DNA from: Actinomycetes bacterium
GTDB taxonomy: Bacteria; Actinomycetota; Acidimicrobiia; Acidimicrobiales; Microtrichaceae
NCBI GenBank assembly: GCA_023437745.1
Contig: JAEZFI010000222.1
Location: 1-8,031, forward strand
DNA: 8,031 nt
Direction of reading: 5' to 3'
This document shows, one piece after another, positions 1 to 5,820 of the stretch. A program made the translations under genes and the position numbers. Numbering within the stretch: the first letter of the stretch is position 1; each line of letters starts with the position of its first letter. The notes below the pieces were generated by a model, which was not told where the DNA came from, made no database searches, and worked only from the letters and a program-made list of their open reading frames with translations.

Positions 1-1320
1 GTAGATCTCGAGGCGGTGCGACAGGTGCGGGACCAGCATGTACGGCGCCGAGACCACGGCGTCGTCGGGGATCAGGGCCAGCCCGGCCCGCAGCGCGGGG
101 TTGACGACCGGGTCCTCCACCGGCCAGTGGCCCTGCCGCGACGGCTCGGCCCACGGCCCCACGCCCTGGTCCCGGGTCAGCCACACCCCGCCGAGCATCG
201 CCACGATCAGGAGCCAGCTCAGCCAGACCCGGCTCCGCGTGACGATCGTGCGCACCGACGCCACCGTCACCGCGACGAACGGGAACATCACGTAGTGGGC
301 CCTCGTGGACCACGTGAAGTTCTGGATCGACAGGAAGTTGACGACGTGCTGCGGCAGGCCGAGCAGCAGCAGGTGGGGGCTGGCCACGGCGGCGAAGGCG
401 TACGGCCGCATGAGGTCGACGGCTCCGGCCTCCGCGCCGTTCTCCCGCAGGTGGAAGCCGACCCGGGACGGGTGCCGGACGCCGTTGATCACCACGTCCT
501 GGGCCGACGAGCCCAGGTCGGCGGGGAACAGCCCGTCGAACACGGCACCGTCGGGCGAGAAGAACGGGATGATGCCCTTCACCGCCACCACGAACCACGC
601 GGCTCCCGCCAGGACGGTCAACGCCCCACGCCTCACCTCGGACGTGATGATCGCCACCACGATGCCGAGCATCACCACGACGAGCGCCACGTCCTCCTTC
701 CAGATCAGCGCGAGCGCGATGCAGATCCAGTACGGCCGCCACCGCCGCTGGGACGCGAACCACACCGCACCGATGATGAACGGGGCCGCGAGGTTCTCGG
801 GATGGAACGTCTCCTGGATCATCCACTGCGGCACGAAGTGGAACAGGTAGGCGACGGCGATCAGCAACCCCGCCCAGTCGGAGCGCAGGCCCTTGCGGCC
901 CATGGCGTAGAGCGGGATCGCGCACGCCACGACCGCCAGGGTGTTGACGAGGTTCAGGACGTGGGGACCGGCGCCCAGCCAGTAGAAGGGCACGAGCAGC
1001 AGGAAGCCGAGGTTGGCGTGGTGCCCGAAGACGTGCATCCCGCGGGTCGTCATGAACCCCCGGCCGTGCGCCAGCTGCCAGATGCCGTGGTCGTACATCC
1101 CGAGGTCGTAGTCGAAGGTGCCGAAGAACTCGTGGCGGCGCCAGACCAGCCGGTACATCACGATCGTGTAGACGAGCAGCAGGAGGCCGAACGCGAGCCG
1201 CGGCAGGATCCGCTGCAGCACGTCCTCGCGCGTCCAGGTCGAGGTCGTCGCCCGGACGCGAGCCACCACGGCGCCCGGCGTCCAGGTCCGGGCGCGCTCT
1301 TCGACCACCGCCTCCGACAT
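1..1320 (-). CDS. DUF2079 family polytopic membrane protein, 3' end outside window
   Basis: The minus-strand frame is open for 440 codons from the ATG at 1318-1320 to the window edge with no stop, so the C-terminus is missing. After a cytoplasmic-looking N-terminus of about 40 residues comes a first membrane segment (about 41-59). It is followed by an extracytoplasmic loop with FDYDLGMYDHGIWQLAHG (69-86) and HVFGHHANLGFLLLVPFYWL. Further family-like elements are QETFHPENLAAPF (169-181), WKEDVAL (207-213) and, near the visible end, IPDDAVVSAPYMLVPHLSHR (417-436). About nine hydrophobic segments are visible. This pattern matches the DUF2079 proteins, which resemble GT-C glycosyltransferases with acidic residues in the first loop; here these would be D70 and D72. 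The substrate is unknown, and a role in envelope glycan transfer is inference. The gene lies 44 nt after the F420-type oxidoreductase on the same strand. No strong ribosome site precedes the ATG. Confidence 0.85.
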   Translation of the reverse strand, partial: MSEAVVEERARTWTPGAVVARVRATTSTWTREDVLQRILPRLAFGLLLLVYTIVMYRLVWRRHEFFGTFDYDLGMYDHGIWQLAHGRGFMTTRGMHVFGHHANLGFLLLVPFYWLGAGPHVLNLVNTLAVVACAIPLYAMGRKGLRSDWAGLLIAVAYLFHFVPQWMIQETFHPENLAAPFIIGAVWFASQRRWRPYWICIALALIWKEDVALVVVMLGIVVAIITSEVRRGALTVLAGAAWFVVAVKGIIPFFSPDGAVFDGLFPADLGSSAQDVVINGVRHPSRVGFHLRENGAEAGAVDLMRPYAFAAVASPHLLLLGLPQHVVNFLSIQNFTWSTRAHYVMFPFVAVTVASVRTIVTRSRVWLSWLLIVAMLGGVWLTRDQGVGPWAEPSRQGHWPVEDPVVNPALRAGLALIPDDAVVSAPYMLVPHLSHRLEIY

Positions 1321-1322
1321 GG

Positions 1323-1347
1323 GAGCCGAGCGTAACCAGGCCGGCTC
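1323..1347 (-). other. Short inverted repeat before the DUF2079 start
   Basis: GAGCCG (1323-1328) and CGGCTC (1342-1347) are perfect complements around a 13-nt loop. They fall in the 44-nt gap between the oxidoreductase stop and the DUF2079 ATG. There is no T tract, so it is a poor terminator. It lies where a ribosome site for the membrane protein would be and could dampen its translation. A 6-bp match in DNA this GC-rich can easily arise by chance. Confidence 0.2.
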
Positions 1348-1364
1348 AGGTCACCGGAGCATGG

Positions 1365-2249
1365 TCACGCCGACATCGACTGGACGAGGTCGAGCGTCCG
1401 CTCCCGCTTCGAGAACGGCACCGCGACGAACTCGGTCGCGCCGGCCTCGAGGATGGCTTCGATCTGACCTCGCACGGACGCCTCGTCGCCCACGATCGCC
1501 ACCTCGGCGGGGCCCGCCGCACCCTCACGGTCGAGCATCGCCCGGTAGCTCGGGAGGATCCCGTACATCTCGAACGCCTTGCCGGCCTTGGCCCGCGCCT
1601 CGTCGGGGTCGTCGGTCACGCAGGTCGGGAGCGCTGCGACGATGCGCGGGGCGGGACGACCGGCGTCCGACGCCGCGGCCGAGAGGGTGGGCGCGATGTG
1701 ATCGCGGATCGTCGCCGGGCCGGTCATCCAGGTGGCGGTCCCGTCGGCGACCCGGCCCGCCAACCGCAGCATCTGGGTCCCCAGCGCGGCCACCACGACC
1801 GGCACCGGCGGCGCCGGCGCGTCGAGCATGCCGTGGAACGACAGCGTCTCGCCGGCGGCGTCGACCGGCTGGCCGTTCAGCAGCGGCACGAGGACGTCGA
1901 GGTACTCGCGCATGTGGCGGACCGGCTTGTCGAAGCTCATCCCGAGCATGTTCTCGATGACGATCTGGTGGCTCAGCCCGATGCCGAGCGTGAAGCGGCC
2001 GTCGGTGACCTGCGAGACGGTCCTCGCCTGCGCGGCGAGCGCCATGGGGTGACGCGGGTAGGTCGGGACGACCGCGGTCCCCAGGCGGATCCCAGGCACC
2101 TCGCGCCCCATGATCGCCAGGGTCGTGAGGGCGTCGACGCCGAAGATCTGCGGCGACCACACCGACGAGATGCCCCGATCCGCGACGTCGCGCGCCTGGT
2201 CGACCATCTCGTCGACGGTGGGGGCCTGGATGAACACACCGAGCTGCAT
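1365..2249 (-). CDS. LLM-class F420-dependent oxidoreductase
   Basis: This 294-residue protein is a luciferase-like monooxygenase-fold (TIM-barrel) enzyme of the group that normally uses reduced coenzyme F420, or in some members FMN. Visible family features are the N-terminal strand MQLGVFIQAP followed by a helix rich in acidic residues, and SVWSPQIFGVDALT (29-42). Next come GTAVVPTYPRHPMALAAQ (57-74) and VTDGRFTLGIGLSH (81-94), the usual barrel core. AALGTQMLRLAGRVADG (154-170) fits the cofactor phosphate-binding region, and a C-terminal IVGDEASVRGQIEAI (252-266) is also present. The length is typical and the protein looks intact and cytoplasmic. It resembles the MSMEG_4879-type subgroup, but the substrate cannot be told from sequence. 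The ATG at 2247-2249 is preceded by a -10-like box only 6 nt away. The gene is divergent from nhaA and upstream of the DUF2079 gene. Confidence 0.9.
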   Translation of the reverse strand: MQLGVFIQAPTVDEMVDQARDVADRGISSVWSPQIFGVDALTTLAIMGREVPGIRLGTAVVPTYPRHPMALAAQARTVSQVTDGRFTLGIGLSHQIVIENMLGMSFDKPVRHMREYLDVLVPLLNGQPVDAAGETLSFHGMLDAPAPPVPVVVAALGTQMLRLAGRVADGTATWMTGPATIRDHIAPTLSAAASDAGRPAPRIVAALPTCVTDDPDEARAKAGKAFEMYGILPSYRAMLDREGAAGPAEVAIVGDEASVRGQIEAILEAGATEFVAVPFSKRERTLDLVQSMSA

Positions 2250-2255
2250 CCGCCG

Positions 2256-2261
2256 ACCCTA
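2256..2261 (-). promoter_or_regulatory. Candidate -10 box for a leaderless oxidoreductase transcript
   Basis: Read on the minus strand, TAGGGT fits the actinobacterial TANNNT -10 consensus. Its last base is 6 nt before the oxidoreductase ATG, which would put transcription start at or next to the A of the start codon, as in leaderless mRNAs. No convincing -35 element is seen. The only alternative ribosome site is the same AGGG, so the two readings compete. Confidence 0.35.
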
Positions 2262-2291
2262 CGCCGGGGACGGTCGGGTGGGGCGGGCGCC

Positions 2292-2364
2292 GTGCCAGAC
2301 TGGTGGCGGAGCGCCGGGAAGCCTGGTCGGCACAGCGAGTTCGTCGACCCCACACGAAGGTCCC
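2292..2364 (+). promoter_or_regulatory. Structured nhaA leader, possible cation-sensing riboswitch
   Basis: GTGCC (2292-2296) pairs with GGCAC (2329-2333). After a one-base bulge GAC (2298-2300) pairs with GTC (2326-2328), and inside lies GGCG-GAG-CGCC (2305-2315) followed by an unpaired GGGAA (2316-2320). Downstream, CGACC (2345-2349) can pair either with GGTCG (2325-2329), which opens the lower hairpin, or through its GACC with GGTC (2359-2362), which covers the end of the nhaA ribosome site GAAGG (2356-2360). Leader RNAs nhaA-I and nhaA-II are described as Li+ riboswitches controlling nhaA-type antiporters. I cannot recall their consensus precisely enough to assign this element, so the class is a guess. 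The pairings are seen in the sequence; switching is inferred. No clear TANNNT promoter for nhaA is visible between 2262 and 2291. Confidence 0.3.
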
Positions 2365-3654
2365 ATGCCCCCCGAGACCCCCGCTCCCACTCCCCCGCCG
2401 GCCTCGAGCCGCACGACCCGGCTCTCCCGCGCCGTCCGGGAGTTCCTGGCGACCGAGTCGTCGAGCGCCGTCGTGCTCCTCGCCGCCGCCGTCGTCGCCA
2501 TGGTGTGGGCGAACTCGCCGTGGTCGGCCTCGTACACCTCCCTCTGGGCGACCGACCTCGGGCTGGGGCTCGGTCCCGTCGACCTCCACCTGGACCTCCA
2601 CCACCTCGTCAACGACGGGCTCATGGCCCTCTTCTTCTTCGTCGTCGGCCTCGAGATCAAGCGTGAGCTCGTGGAGGGGGAGCTGCGCGATCCGCGGGCG
2701 GCCGCGCTGCCGGCGCTCGCCGCGGCCGGCGGGATGGTCGTGCCGGCGGCGATCCACGCCGTCGTGACGGCCGGGACCGCCGGGTCGCGCGGCTGGGGCA
2801 TCCCGATGGCCACCGACATCGCGTTCGCGGTGGGCGTCGTCGGCCTCTTCGGCCGCAGGCTCCCCAGCGGGCTGCGCCTGTTCCTGCTGACCCTTGCCAT
2901 CGTCGACGACCTCGGCGCCATCGTGGTGATCGCTGTCTACTACTCGTCCTCCGTGGACCTGGCCGCCATGGCGTGGGCGGCGGCCGGGCTCGTCGCCGTC
3001 GTCGTCGCCCGACGTCTCGGCGTCACCAGCCCGTGGCTCCACGTCCCGCTGGCTCTCGCCGTCTGGTACCTCACGCACCGGTCCGGAGTGCACGCCACCG
3101 TCGCGGGGGTGCTCCTCGCCTTCTCGATCCCCGCGAGGACCGAGGCCGTCGGCGACACGCGTGTGCCGTCGGCGGCCGAGCGCCTGGTCCACCGGCTCCA
3201 CCCGCTCACCAGCTTCGCCGTGGTCCCGCTGTTCGCGCTGGCCAACGCCGGCGTGGTCGTGGACCTGGGAGCACTGGGTCGGGCCGAGCCCGCTCGCGTC
3301 GCCGTCGCCGTCGTGCTCGGACTGGTGGTGGGCAAGTTGGTGGGCATCGTGACGTTCACGTCGATCGCCGTCCGCCTCGGCGTCGGGCGCCTGCCGGCGG
3401 GCATGACGACACGGCACCTCACCGGCCTCGCCGGGGTGGCGGGGATCGGGTTCACGGTCTCGCTGTTCATCGCCGAGCTCGCCTTCCCCGGACGTCCGGA
3501 GCTGGCCGACGCGGCGAAGACCGGCGTGCTGGCCGCTTCGCTGGTCGCCGCGGTGATCGGCGCGACGCTGCTGTGGAGGACGACGGCGACGGCGGGGCCG
3601 GCGACCGCGGCTGACAGGCCCGGCGAGTCCGGCCGGGTCAGCGACGCGACCTGA
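2365..3654 (+). CDS. nhaA: Na+/H+ antiporter NhaA
   Basis: This 429-residue integral membrane antiporter exchanges internal Na+ (and Li+) for external protons, giving salt and alkali tolerance. The key E. coli NhaA residues have counterparts. FFFVVGLEIKRELVEGEL holds E97 (E78), and GIPMATDIAFAVGVVGLFG holds D151 (D133). LFLLTLAIVDDLGAIVVIAV holds the ion-binding pair D181/D182 (D163/D164), and GLVVGKLVGI holds K324 (K300). GVHATVAGVLLAF and GIGFTVSLFIAELAF (360-374) are also typical. The chosen ATG at 2365 has GAAGG four bases upstream and gives a normal N-terminus of about 25 hydrophilic residues before the first helix. The frame is open back to 2110, but that part is antisense to the oxidoreductase and not NhaA-like. 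The gene is divergent from the oxidoreductase. Its 3' end overlaps the convergent cyclase gene by 17 nt. The leader may be regulatory. Confidence 0.97.
   Translation: MPPETPAPTPPPASSRTTRLSRAVREFLATESSSAVVLLAAAVVAMVWANSPWSASYTSLWATDLGLGLGPVDLHLDLHHLVNDGLMALFFFVVGLEIKRELVEGELRDPRAAALPALAAAGGMVVPAAIHAVVTAGTAGSRGWGIPMATDIAFAVGVVGLFGRRLPSGLRLFLLTLAIVDDLGAIVVIAVYYSSSVDLAAMAWAAAGLVAVVVARRLGVTSPWLHVPLALAVWYLTHRSGVHATVAGVLLAFSIPARTEAVGDTRVPSAAERLVHRLHPLTSFAVVPLFALANAGVVVDLGALGRAEPARVAVAVVLGLVVGKLVGIVTFTSIAVRLGVGRLPAGMTTRHLTGLAGVAGIGFTVSLFIAELAFPGRPELADAAKTGVLAASLVAAVIGATLLWRTTATAGPATAADRPGESGRVSDAT
3617..3639 (-). terminator. Hairpin just past the cyclase stop
   Basis: On the minus strand, the segments 3632-3639 and 3617-3624 form an 8-bp stem (core CCCGGC/GCCGGG, one G-T pair) with a 7-nt loop. 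It begins inside the cyclase stop codon and lies in the last codons of nhaA. No T tract follows, so it is a candidate U-less terminator or 3'-end protection hairpin only. Confidence 0.3.
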
Positions 3655-5131
3655 GGCGCCGCCGCACCGCCGGTGCGAACGCCTCGACCCGCTCCGACCG
3701 GCCGCGCACCCGGAGCGAACCCACTCTCCGCCAGTCGTCGGCCACGCCGGCCTCGGCCACCGTCACCCCCGAGACCAGCACACCGCCCGCCGACTCCTTC
3801 GCCTGCTCGCACAGCCGGGCGGCGAGGTTCACCACGTCGCCGATCACCGTGTACTCATGGCGCTCGGCGGTGCCCACGAACCCGGCCAGCACGTCGCCGG
3901 TGGCCACGCCGACGCCCGCTGCGAGGAGGTGCTCCTCGCGCAGCATCTCGCCGGGGATGGCCTGGGCGGCCCGGAGCGCCCGGCGTGCGTGGTCCGGCGT
4001 GTCCTGGGGTGCCCCGAAGATGCAGAGCGCGGCGTCGCCTTCGAACTTGTTGACCCACCCTCCCTCGCGGTTCACGACGGCCACGACCACGCGGAAGAAC
4101 CGGTTGAGCATCGCGACCACCTCTTCGGGCGACCGCTGCTCGCTGAACCGCGTGTAGCCCTGCAGGTCGACGAACAGGACCGTGACGTGCCGGCGCTCGC
4201 CCCGGTGCTCGTTGGCAGCCAGCTCGACGAGCTCCGCCGGTCCCACCTGTCGGGCGAACGTCTCCCGCAACGCCTCCCGCTCACGCAGGCCCGCCACCAT
4301 GTCGTTCACCCCCTCGGCGAGCTGACCCAGCTCCCCGAGGTCGTCGACCGGGACGACCACGTCCAGGTCGCCCTGCTCCACGCGTCGCAGCGCCGATCGC
4401 ACACGACCCAGGGGGCGGGCGACGGACACCGCCGAGACCGACATCACGGCGCCACCCCCGATGATCGCCGCGAGCGCCAGCCACGGCAGCCGGTCGAGCT
4501 CGGTCGTGTCGGTGCCCATCAGCGGCGACAGGCCCAGTGCGGCGAGCGGGATGCCGCTCCCGAGCACCCAGGCGAGGAGCAGCCGAGGCAGCACGTCGCG
4601 GCGCTGGGGCGGGAGGTCGGCGTCCCGCAGGGCGAGGGCGAACACCGGACGGAAGTGGCCCTCCAGGAGCAGGTAGAGGAACGTGCACACGACGATGCCC
4701 GCCAGCGCGATCGACACGCCGACCCGCCGGAAGCCGACGTTGATGATCCCGAAGACCACCGCGGCACCGAACCAGGTCACGAGCGAGGCCAGCGTCTCGA
4801 GCAGCGGCAACCGGAACACCAACCACCGCTGACGTGCGGTGGGCGGCGTAGCCTCGCGGACCCACACGACGGCACGGCGCAGCAGCAGCAGGTTGGCGGG
4901 CATCGCGATGAGCCCGTTGACGCCGAGGTAGATGCCGAAGACCAGCAGGTTCAGGTCGGTGCTGTCGGCGAGCCGGTCCGCCGGGACGAGGAGGCGCAGG
5001 TACAGCGCCACGAAGGCGATGCCCAGGCCGTTGGCGAGGACCTGGAGGCGAAGGACCCCCGCGACGGTGGCGCGCGCCTGGGCGGTGCCGTGGAGCCGGA
5101 CGTCGGCCGAGCTCTCGATCACGCCGAGCAC
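3638..5131 (-). CDS. Membrane class III adenylate cyclase (six TM + HAMP + catalytic domain)
   Basis: This 497-residue enzyme is predicted to make cAMP from ATP on the cytoplasmic side of the membrane. Six hydrophobic segments (about 23-48, 60-84, 107-131, 136-157, 182-204, 216-237) lead into a HAMP linker (about 236-288; P240, G266, E267, N276). The class III cyclase domain follows (about 314-490). Metal-binding aspartates are D322 (FVDLQGYT) and D366 (KFEGDAAL). The substrate pair is K362 and T428 (EYTVIGD), a Lys/Thr pair found in adenylate cyclases, and the transition-state residues N435 and R439 (NLAAR) are present. The catalytic set is therefore complete. The layout matches the mycobacterial Rv1318c/Rv1319c/Rv1320c/Rv3645 group. 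The start is uncertain: the frame allows GTG at 5131, but AAGGTG at 5129-5134 sits 6 nt before a second GTG at 5122, which may be the real start. The gene is 25 nt after ung and overlaps convergent nhaA by 17 nt. Confidence 0.93.
   Translation of the reverse strand: MLGVIESSADVRLHGTAQARATVAGVLRLQVLANGLGIAFVALYLRLLVPADRLADSTDLNLLVFGIYLGVNGLIAMPANLLLLRRAVVWVREATPPTARQRWLVFRLPLLETLASLVTWFGAAVVFGIINVGFRRVGVSIALAGIVVCTFLYLLLEGHFRPVFALALRDADLPPQRRDVLPRLLLAWVLGSGIPLAALGLSPLMGTDTTELDRLPWLALAAIIGGGAVMSVSAVSVARPLGRVRSALRRVEQGDLDVVVPVDDLGELGQLAEGVNDMVAGLREREALRETFARQVGPAELVELAANEHRGERRHVTVLFVDLQGYTRFSEQRSPEEVVAMLNRFFRVVVAVVNREGGWVNKFEGDAALCIFGAPQDTPDHARRALRAAQAIPGEMLREEHLLAAGVGVATGDVLAGFVGTAERHEYTVIGDVVNLAARLCEQAKESAGGVLVSGVTVAEAGVADDWRRVGSLRVRGRSERVEAFAPAVRRRLRSRR
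3663..3677 (+). terminator. Hairpin just past the nhaA stop
   Basis: CGCACC-GCC-GGTGCG forms a perfect 6-bp stem with a 3-nt loop, beginning 9 nt after the nhaA stop. It lies inside the final codons of the convergent cyclase gene. No T tract follows it. It may end nhaA transcripts in the U-less style of GC-rich actinobacteria, or be a by-product of the arginine-rich cyclase C-terminus. Confidence 0.35.
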
Positions 5132-5134
5132 CTT
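5129..5134 (-). promoter_or_regulatory. Ribosome-binding site favouring the second GTG of the cyclase
   Basis: AAGGTG on the minus strand, of which AGGTG is fully complementary to the 16S rRNA tail, stands 6 nt before the GTG at 5120-5122. It overlaps the first GTG at 5129-5131, whose nearest purine-rich sequence (GAGGGCGAG, 5150-5158) is about 18 nt away. Spacing therefore favours the start at 5122, giving a protein three residues shorter. Confidence 0.4.
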
Positions 5135-5156
5135 AGGGGTCGACGACAGCTCGCCC

Positions 5157-5819
5157 TCAGCCGTCCAACGACCAGTCGATCGGCGGCCGTCCTGCCTCGA
5201 CGAGGGCGGCGTTGGCTCGGGAGAAGGGGCGGCTCCCGAAGAAGCCGTTGCGGGCGGACAGGGGCGACGGGTGGGCCGACTCGATCACGGTGTGCACCGA
5301 CGTGTCGATCAGCGCCTTCTTCTTCCGCGCCGTGGCGCCCCACAGGATGAACACGACCCGCTCGCGCCGAGCCGACGCTGCCTCGATCACCGAGTCGGTG
5401 AACCGCTCCCACCCTCGGCCCTGGTGGGAGCCGGCCATCCCGGCCCGCACGGTCAGCGTGGCGTTCAGCAGGAGGACCCCCGACCGGGCCCAGCGCTCCA
5501 GCGAGCCGTGACGAGGCGGGTCGATGCCCAGGTCCGACGCCAGCTCGGCGTGGATGTTGCGCAGGGACGGCGGCACGCCGACCCCCGGCCGGACCGAGAA
5601 GCAGAGGCCGTGCGCCTGGCGGGGGCCGTGGTACGGGTCCTGCCCGAGGATCACGGCTCGCACCTCGGCGAGGGGCGTGAGGTGCAGCGCGGCGAACACC
5701 TCGTCGTGCGGCGGGTACACCACGTGCTGGGCGCGCTCCGCCGCCACGAACTGCTGCAGCTCGGTCCAGTACGGCTGGTCCAGCTGCGAGCGCAGCACCG
5801 GGTTCCAGTCGGTGCGCAC
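5157..5819 (-). CDS. ung: Uracil-DNA glycosylase, family 1
   Basis: This 220-residue enzyme excises uracil from DNA, the first step of base excision repair after cytosine deamination or dUMP misincorporation. All family-1 signatures are present. The water-activating motif is GQDPYHGP (59-66; D61 catalytic, Y63 blocking thymine). F74 (LCFSV) would stack on uracil, and N119 (LLLNATLTV) would recognise the base. The DNA-intercalating loop is HPSPLS (183-188; H183 catalytic, L187 inserting). The length is normal for a bacterial Ung and nothing is missing. The start is the GTG at 5817-5819, one base after the argJ stop codon. No separate ribosome site is seen, so translation probably depends on ribosomes finishing argJ. 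The cyclase gene follows after 25 nt. Confidence 0.97.
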   Translation of the reverse strand: MRTDWNPVLRSQLDQPYWTELQQFVAAERAQHVVYPPHDEVFAALHLTPLAEVRAVILGQDPYHGPRQAHGLCFSVRPGVGVPPSLRNIHAELASDLGIDPPRHGSLERWARSGVLLLNATLTVRAGMAGSHQGRGWERFTDSVIEAASARRERVVFILWGATARKKKALIDTSVHTVIESAHPSPLSARNGFFGSRPFSRANAALVEAGRPPIDWSLDG

Positions 5820-5820
5820 G

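Noticed and set aside
16..1335. 439-codon open frame on the plus strand
   Set aside because: It is the antisense of the DUF2079 gene. Its translation is low-complexity H/R/D/P/G-rich with no recognisable domain, typical of shadow frames in GC-rich DNA.
2110..2364. Upstream extension of the nhaA frame
   Set aside because: It lies antisense to the oxidoreductase and across the intergenic region. It shows no NhaA similarity, and the ATG at 2365 has its own ribosome site.
1698..2666. 322-codon plus-strand frame spanning the intergenic region
   Set aside because: Shadow of the oxidoreductase that continues out of frame into nhaA. No domain is visible.
1525..3417. 630-codon open frame on the minus strand, the longest in the window
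   Set aside because: It crosses both the oxidoreductase gene and, antisense, nhaA. The translation is repetitive R/G/D/H-rich and matches no family, while nhaA and the oxidoreductase are unmistakable.
2940..3812. 290-codon minus-strand frame opposite nhaA
   Set aside because: Ala/Thr/Ser/Arg-rich shadow with no motif. It overlaps the true 3' end of the cyclase in another frame.
3857..5350. 497-codon open frame on the plus strand
   Set aside because: Antisense to the cyclase and ung genes, with shadow-like composition. The minus-strand frames carry complete catalytic motifs.
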